Source of the DNA: Enoplosus armatus
Taxonomy: Eukaryota > Chordata > Actinopteri > Centrarchiformes > Enoplosidae
DNA: 64,000 nt
Direction of reading: 5' to 3'
Assembly: GCF_043641665.1 (NCBI RefSeq)
Contig: NC_092196.1
Span: 14,381,692 to 14,445,691 of the forward strand
Under the pieces are notes generated by a model. That model worked only from the letters and a program-made list of their open reading frames with translations. It was not told the DNA's origin and did no database searches. Position numbers and translations under genes: made by a program. Positions 61,601-64,000 of the stretch are shown here, one piece after another (the stretch's first letter is position 1; every line of letters starts with the position of its first letter).

Positions 61601-64000
61601 GGAAGAATATAATGCTCCCTCATAATGCACACATATAGACACCCACAGCCACATCTACATCTAAATAGTTCATGTGTATTGGTTCTCTACATTAATATAT
61701 CAAGCCTGTGCACAAAACCCTTTTTCTCAGTGCAGAAAAAGTGATTTCTATGACAAACCCTGAGGGGATTGTGGGAGATCACTGGATTTAAGCTCCAGCA
61801 GAAGTTTCAGCCAAAATCTTACAGAAGAACTGACACAAGTACAAAATGTACCACTCATATTCTACATGTACAAATGCAATAGAAACACTGCACAATATTT
61901 TATGATGTACAACAACTATTTAAAAAAGAACTAGGATTGTCAGACCTTATTAATGCAATACCTCTGTGTGCATGCCTCAGTGTTCACTTTAGCATTAAGA
62001 GAGAAAAGGTCACTGGGAAAAGGTCTGCAGCTTGAACACAAAAACATACAATGGCATAGCATGCTAGTATAAATCTATCATATAAATACTACCTGCAAAG
62101 TAACTTTGGATCATTGAGAGTCCACAAAGACCTTAAGAGCTGCGTTGTAGAAGCTGTCATTTTCTGTGTACCTCTGTGGTAAACACTGGTTGATTGGTTA
62201 TGACTCACGCTATCTTTCTCCCAGTAGGTGAGGTTGGGACTCAGCGGGGCTCTGTCCCTCTAAATGAATCACCCAGTGCAGGAAGAAAGAGAGTGCCATA
62301 AAACATGTTAGGAAAGCTATGTTAAACTACAAAGATACAGGAAAGGAGAGAAGTTGGCTGTTTTGATGAGAGAGAGGAAGCGATGGGAAAAGTGAGACAG
62401 CGAGAGACAAACGCGAGACAGAAATTTGGTTGGTGGTGGAATAGATAAGAGAGATGGAAAGAGGAAAGAGAGAGAGTCGGAGAGGGAAGAGATAAAATCC
62501 TGGCCTGAATGATTATATTTCCATATCAATCACTTCCCAGGAGATCACAGATGTGGCTTTGGAACAGGTGGCTTGGCCAGCCTACAAAGAGGGAGGCTGA
62601 CAAAAACAGAGCGCACAAACATTCTCGCGCAAACACAGGCTAGCGCAGACTACCACATACAAAACCAGATGTGCACACACACACACTAAAATATATTATC
62701 TGTCTCTCCCTGTTTTCACCCTCTCTCTCCCTCCCATTTATGATTTAGTATTCCACACTCACTCCATCTCATCATGAATGCAGGTTAGATGCTGACTATT
62801 TGCTGTGTTTTGTCTCCAGGGTTCTCGGGGTCTTGTTGGACCAAGAGGGCCACCTGGCCCACCTGGCCAACCTGTAAGTCAACATTGCCTTGATTACAGA
62901 ATCAGAACTATACAGTCCCTTCAACTCTATAAAATGTCCTCTAGTTCATGGAATCATCAATATGAGTTTTTGAACTTTTTGTTCAAAGTTTGGCATTTCA
63001 TCCATTATTTCCTGACATTATTGTGTGTGTGCATTTTTGTCAGGGTATCAGTGGAAACGATGGAGTACAAGGGTCAAAGGGCAACCTGGTCAGTTCTGCT
63101 ACCCTCATAAACACGTTATTTAATCCCCATAACTGCCGTTATATGCCGTTAATGACTTTAATGTATGTGTGAATAGTTATGTATGTATGTATGAATTAGT
63201 ATGTGGGTAACAGCTTTTTTAAAGTGATCTCAGCTACAGAAACATCAGCCGGAGGGGCTTAGTGTGGCCTTCTAATGAACCTGTTAACCAGTCATGTGAC
63301 GATGAGCTTATGACAAAGATCATGTGGAGGCAGAGTGTGTGACTACCAGTGTTTCTTGCTGTCAGGGCCCACCTGGAGAGATAGGGCCCCCAGGTCAACA
63401 AGGAAATCCAGGAGTACAGGTACTGTACCAACACAAAAACACTGTCCTGTCGCTGTGAGAGATATTCCACTCATTACACATCCTATACATTTATTCAAGT
63501 CATGTAGACAAGCTTCAAATATACACAACCACTTACATAAACAGTTTGGCTCTCTCTCACACAGACATTTTATCTATTTTTTCAGTTTTTGTGGCATAAA
63601 AACTGCTGATTTGTGTGTTTTTACTTTTGGGCATATAAAACCTTTTCACAATCCAATTGCATGACACTAAAATGTGTGCAGAATACAAGGCTGTTTTTAT
63701 TACCTCATGAAAATAATGTTTTTGGACATATAAGGTTTTCACCCCACAGCAACAAAATTAAATTTTAAAATGTCGTCAGAGGCATAACAGTCATATAAAG
63801 AAGATTTAATCATAATCCATCCAACCCTCCACCTCACACAAGAACACCCACACAGACTGTTCATGACTCTTACATACACACATACCATATGCACACACGC
63901 ACAAACTCGAGCAGAACCTCAACTCCCAGCTTTCTCCTAGTCTTGTGACACTTAACCTGATTGATGCTTTGTTCTGGTCCAGGGCTTGCCTGGTCCTCAG
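38173..64000 (+). CDS. col5a3: col5a3-like fibrillar procollagen alpha chain, 5' part
   Basis: Pro-alpha chain of a type V fibrillar collagen, secreted and trimerised into fibrils with other collagens. Twenty-four exons are readable (coordinates in the exon entries), giving about 754 residues before the window ends inside the main helix. Order: signal peptide (1 to about 28); TSPN/LamG domain with Cys54, 175, 229 and 236; a Lys/Arg-rich stretch (about 272-300); acidic Tyr-rich exons (389-467); a minor collagenous segment (468-535); telopeptide-like linker ending [10 protein letters not shown]; main Gly-X-Y helix from about residue 577. Helix exons are 54 or 45 bases, phase 0, each beginning with a Gly codon, the fibrillar-collagen hallmark. 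The long basic cluster after the TSPN domain is characteristic of COL5A3 rather than COL5A1 or COL11A1/2, and helix exon lengths match COL5A3 as I recall them. Divergent linkage to rdh8 matches human. Teleost paralogue a or b is undecided. The remaining helix and C-propeptide lie beyond the edge. Confidence 0.9.
39769..39784 (+). repeat. (GT)n microsatellite in col5a3 intron 1
   Basis: Short perfect GT run. Confidence 0.8.
41299..41547. mobile_element. MITE-like repeat with inverted ends in col5a3 intron 1
   Basis: The right end GTCCTCACAAGT + ATAGAAGTGC (41526-41547) is the inverted complement of the left end, which is split into GCACTTGTAT (41299-41308) and ACTTATGAGGAC (41340-41351) by 31 extra bases. 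The interior has the GGGTTAGGTTAG..GGCTAGGTTAAGGGC pattern common in fish copies of this repeat. No coding capacity. Confidence 0.55.
44603..44679 (+). repeat. Compound (GATA)n/(GA)n microsatellite
   Basis: GATAGA units and then about 14 GA units in col5a3 intron 1. Confidence 0.9.
46806..46973 (+). CDS. col5a3: col5a3 exon 2 (TSPN domain start)
   Basis: 168 bases, phase 1 to phase 1, after a long T-rich acceptor ending ttttcag. It encodes [20 protein letters not shown], then [10 protein letters not shown] (Cys54), and ends at QLFP. The VDVL...LCTSR...DLAYKI pattern is the N-terminal part of the TSPN/LamG module of type V/XI chains. The donor is gtagtg. Confidence 0.9.
47291..47316 (+). repeat. 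(CCTCT)n pentamer repeat at splice acceptor
   Basis: About five CTCTC/CCTCT units run directly into the ttcaag acceptor of col5a3 exon 3 and serve as its polypyrimidine tract. Confidence 0.9.
47321..47534 (+). CDS. col5a3: col5a3 exon 3 (TSPN domain)
   Basis: 214 bases, phase 1 to phase 2. It encodes [20 protein letters not shown], then [20 protein letters not shown], to [21 protein letters not shown] aligns with the SIYDERGARQLGLA segment of COL5A3. There is an N-glycosylation sequon NFS. The acceptor tract is a CCTCT pentamer repeat (47291-47316). The donor is gtgggt at 47535. Confidence 0.93.
47982..48144 (+). CDS. col5a3: col5a3 exon 4 (TSPN domain; probable GC donor)
   Basis: 163 bases, phase 2 to phase 0. 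It completes GKW and encodes [20 protein letters not shown] (Cys175), then [15 protein letters not shown]. The conserved VFEGDIQ motif of V/XI chains requires splicing after GAG at 48144, where the intron begins gc (GAG|gcagga). An in-frame GT donor at 48136 (GAT|gtattt) would remove Val-Phe-Glu. I favour the GC donor, with the exact end less certain than the rest of the exon. Confidence 0.82.
48145..53002 (+). other. col5a3 intron 4 (4.9 kb, probable GC-AG)
   Basis: Begins gcagga and ends tttatttcag. No extra exon was identified. At 51990-52075 there is a non-repetitive stretch with several TAAT/ATTA cores. Confidence 0.65.
53003..53125 (+). CDS. col5a3: col5a3 exon 5 (end of TSPN domain)
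   Basis: 123 bases, phase 0. It encodes [20 protein letters not shown] then [20 protein letters not shown]. Cys229 and Cys236 and the DPQAA...Y(I/L)PDCD pattern match the close of the TSPN module in COL5A and COL11A chains. The acceptor is tttatttcag and the donor GAG|gtcagt. Confidence 0.93.
53704..53749 (+). repeat. (AC)n microsatellite in col5a3 intron 5
   Basis: Perfect run of about 23 AC units, the longest in the window. Confidence 0.95.
54702..55112 (+). CDS. col5a3: col5a3 exon 6 (basic Lys/Arg-rich variable region)
   Basis: 411 bases, 137 codons, phase 0. After [20 protein letters not shown] comes a run of about 30 residues that is mostly Lys, Arg and Gly (for example [16 protein letters not shown]), then Ser/Thr/Pro/Glu-rich sequence with an NVT sequon at the end. 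Such a basic cluster is the distinguishing feature of the alpha3(V) N-propeptide and is thought to bind heparan sulfate. The acceptor cataaaag is unusual in having purines next to the AG; the donor is GAG|gtagac. Confidence 0.9.
55954..56073 (+). CDS. col5a3: col5a3 exon 7 (acidic, Tyr-rich variable region)
   Basis: 120 bases, phase 0, acceptor ggcctacag, donor gtaggt. It encodes [20 protein letters not shown] then [20 protein letters not shown]. Tyrosines next to Asp/Glu are good candidates for sulfation, as known in the variable region of alpha1(V). There is an NVT sequon. Confidence 0.9.
56185..56301 (+). CDS. col5a3: col5a3 exon 8 (acidic, Tyr-rich variable region)
   Basis: 117 bases, phase 0. 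It encodes [20 protein letters not shown] then [19 protein letters not shown]. It continues the acidic Tyr-rich stretch (four Tyr among many Glu/Asp), and carries an NDT sequon. The short flanking introns (111 and 107 bases) fit the compact exon cluster here. Confidence 0.9.
56409..56462 (+). CDS. col5a3: col5a3 exon 9 (start of minor collagenous segment)
   Basis: 54 bases, phase 0. It encodes [18 protein letters not shown], aligning with GEKGAKGEPAVIE of COL5A3. Gly-X-Y triplets begin here (KGQKGEP) and are then interrupted by AIIEP. Confidence 0.92.
56573..56614 (+). CDS. col5a3: col5a3 exon 10
   Basis: 42 bases, phase 0: [14 protein letters not shown]. It matches the short segment GQQFEGPPGAPGPQ of human COL5A3 and resumes the minor Gly-X-Y helix. 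The acceptor is gtttctag and the donor gtaagc. Confidence 0.92.
56991..57053 (+). CDS. col5a3: col5a3 exon 11 (minor helix)
   Basis: 63 bases, 21 codons, seven uninterrupted Gly-X-Y triplets from [12 protein letters not shown] to GDPGEL. The acceptor is cctccacag and the donor gtgagt. Confidence 0.93.
57302..57318 (+). repeat. (CA)n microsatellite in col5a3 intron 11
   Basis: Short perfect run, with a GT run 60 bases upstream. Confidence 0.85.
58612..58681 (+). repeat. Compound (TC)n(AC)n microsatellite upstream of col5a3 exon 12
   Basis: About 18 TC units followed by about 17 AC units, ending 55 bases before exon 12. The TC part may add to the pyrimidine-rich environment of the acceptor. 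Confidence 0.95.
58737..58811 (+). CDS. col5a3: col5a3 exon 12 (end of minor helix)
   Basis: 75 bases, phase 0. It encodes [20 protein letters not shown] then LLMLP. The PPGTLLMLP end matches PPGTVIMMP of COL5A3 and PPGTMLMLP of COL5A1, where the minor helix stops before the telopeptide. Confidence 0.94.
58990..59073 (+). CDS. col5a3: col5a3 exon 13 (N-telopeptide-like linker)
   Basis: 84 bases, phase 0. It encodes [20 protein letters not shown] then QAILQQTK. The QAQAxLQQT core is strongly conserved among type V/XI chains just before the main helix; this is the region of N-terminal processing and cross-linking. Confidence 0.94.
59246..59302 (+). CDS. col5a3: col5a3 exon 14 (start of main triple helix)
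   Basis: 57 bases, phase 0. It encodes [30 protein letters not shown] is the near-invariant opening of the V/XI major helix. The acceptor is attccag and the donor gtaagg. Confidence 0.95.
59612..59665 (+). CDS. col5a3: col5a3 exon 15 (helix, 54 bp)
   Basis: Six Gly-X-Y triplets: [18 protein letters not shown]. It is the standard 54-base fibrillar-collagen exon, phase 0, beginning with a complete Gly codon. The donor is gtaaga. Confidence 0.93.
59784..59837 (+). CDS. col5a3: col5a3 exon 16 (helix, 54 bp)
   Basis: [18 protein letters not shown]; six triplets, phase 0. The acceptor is catctag and the donor gtgaga. The preceding intron is only 118 bases. Confidence 0.93.
59966..60019 (+). CDS. 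col5a3: col5a3 exon 17 (helix, 54 bp)
   Basis: [18 protein letters not shown]; six triplets, phase 0. It aligns with GRPGADGARGLPGDTGPK of human COL5A3. The donor is gtaagc. Confidence 0.94.
60633..60686 (+). CDS. col5a3: col5a3 exon 18 (helix, 54 bp)
   Basis: [18 protein letters not shown]; six triplets, phase 0. [13 protein letters not shown] is shared across V/XI chains; the KGHR end includes the cross-link-type Lys-Gly-His-Arg motif known from fibrillar helices. The donor is gtgagt. Confidence 0.95.
60940..60993 (+). CDS. col5a3: col5a3 exon 19 (helix, 54 bp)
   Basis: [18 protein letters not shown]; six triplets, phase 0. The acceptor is cttgtag and the donor gtgagt. Confidence 0.93.
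61540..61584 (+). CDS. col5a3: col5a3 exon 20 (helix, 45 bp)
   Basis: [15 protein letters not shown]; five triplets. The 45-base length at this position matches the corresponding exon of COL5A3. The acceptor is tattttag and the donor gtgagt. Confidence 0.93.
62368..62495 (+). repeat. GA-rich low-complexity tract in col5a3 intron 20
   Basis: Imperfect GAGAGA/GGAAAG sequence; no coding sense on either strand. Confidence 0.7.
62820..62873 (+). CDS. col5a3: col5a3 exon 21 (helix, 54 bp)
   Basis: [18 protein letters not shown]; six triplets, phase 0. It aligns with GPRGLLGPRGSPGPTGRP of human COL5A3. The acceptor is tctccag and the donor gtaagt. Confidence 0.94.
63044..63088 (+). CDS. col5a3: col5a3 exon 22 (helix, 45 bp)
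   Basis: [15 protein letters not shown]; five triplets, phase 0. It aligns with GVTGIDGAPGAKGNV. The acceptor is ttgtcag and the donor gtcagt. Confidence 0.92.
63366..63419 (+). CDS. col5a3: col5a3 exon 23 (helix, 54 bp)
   Basis: [18 protein letters not shown]; six triplets, phase 0. It aligns with [18 protein letters not shown]. The acceptor is ctgtcag and the donor gtactg. Confidence 0.93.
63983..64000 (+). CDS. col5a3: col5a3 exon 24 (partial, cut by window edge)
   Basis: The acceptor tggtccag is followed by GLPGPQ, the same six residues as in human COL5A3 at this position. The exon continues beyond the window. Confidence 0.85.

Noticed and set aside
38173..64000. Assignment of the collagen gene to col5a1 or col11a1/2
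   Set aside because: The Lys/Arg/Gly cluster directly after the TSPN domain, the short variable region, helix residues closest to COL5A3 as recalled, and linkage to rdh8 all favour col5a3. The acidic Tyr exons are the only feature leaning towards alpha1(V).

Overview
This is vertebrate nuclear DNA, almost certainly from a ray-finned (teleost, probably percomorph) fish. The coding sequence is split into many small exons with GT-AG introns, microsatellites are dense, and several short dispersed repeats look typical of teleosts. There are no operons, CRISPR arrays, phage or plasmid parts. Two protein-coding genes can be read. They are arranged head to head, with about 8.9 kb between their start codons. 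No tool or database was used; family assignments come from reading the translated exons and from knowledge of the families. | Minus strand, 29256 to 23503: a complete six-exon gene for an rdh8-type short-chain dehydrogenase/reductase (photoreceptor all-trans-retinol dehydrogenase). The spliced protein is 317 residues and all splice phases agree. | Plus strand, 38173 to the window edge: the 5' part of a fibrillar collagen gene, best read as col5a3 (pro-alpha3(V) collagen). Twenty-four exons give about 754 residues: signal peptide, TSPN/LamG domain with four cysteines, a Lys/Arg-rich and then acidic Tyr-rich variable region, a minor collagenous segment, the N-telopeptide-like linker and the start of the main Gly-X-Y helix. 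The gene runs off the right edge. | In human, COL5A3 and RDH8 are also divergent neighbours on 19p13.2, so the order supports both calls and suggests an old linkage. The two proteins have unrelated jobs (retinal reduction in photoreceptors; heterotypic collagen fibrils in the matrix). | Region by region: 1-22500 holds no gene I can support, only microsatellites, a C-rich tract with quadruplex potential and one dispersed repeat (10750-11257). 22500-29350 is rdh8 with its 3' and 5' flanks. 29350-37900 is the shared upstream interval, with a Z-DNA-prone/NRF1-like tract near rdh8, an (AATTC)n-flanked dispersed repeat and a possible tRNA-like fossil. 37900-64000 is col5a3, including an 8.5-kb first intron with a MITE-like repeat. 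| No previously undescribed system is evident. The best second looks are a probable GC-AG intron in col5a3 with an in-frame competing GT donor 9 bases upstream, the acidic Tyr-rich exons, the pentamer repeat that forms a splice acceptor, and the non-coding structures between the two promoters.
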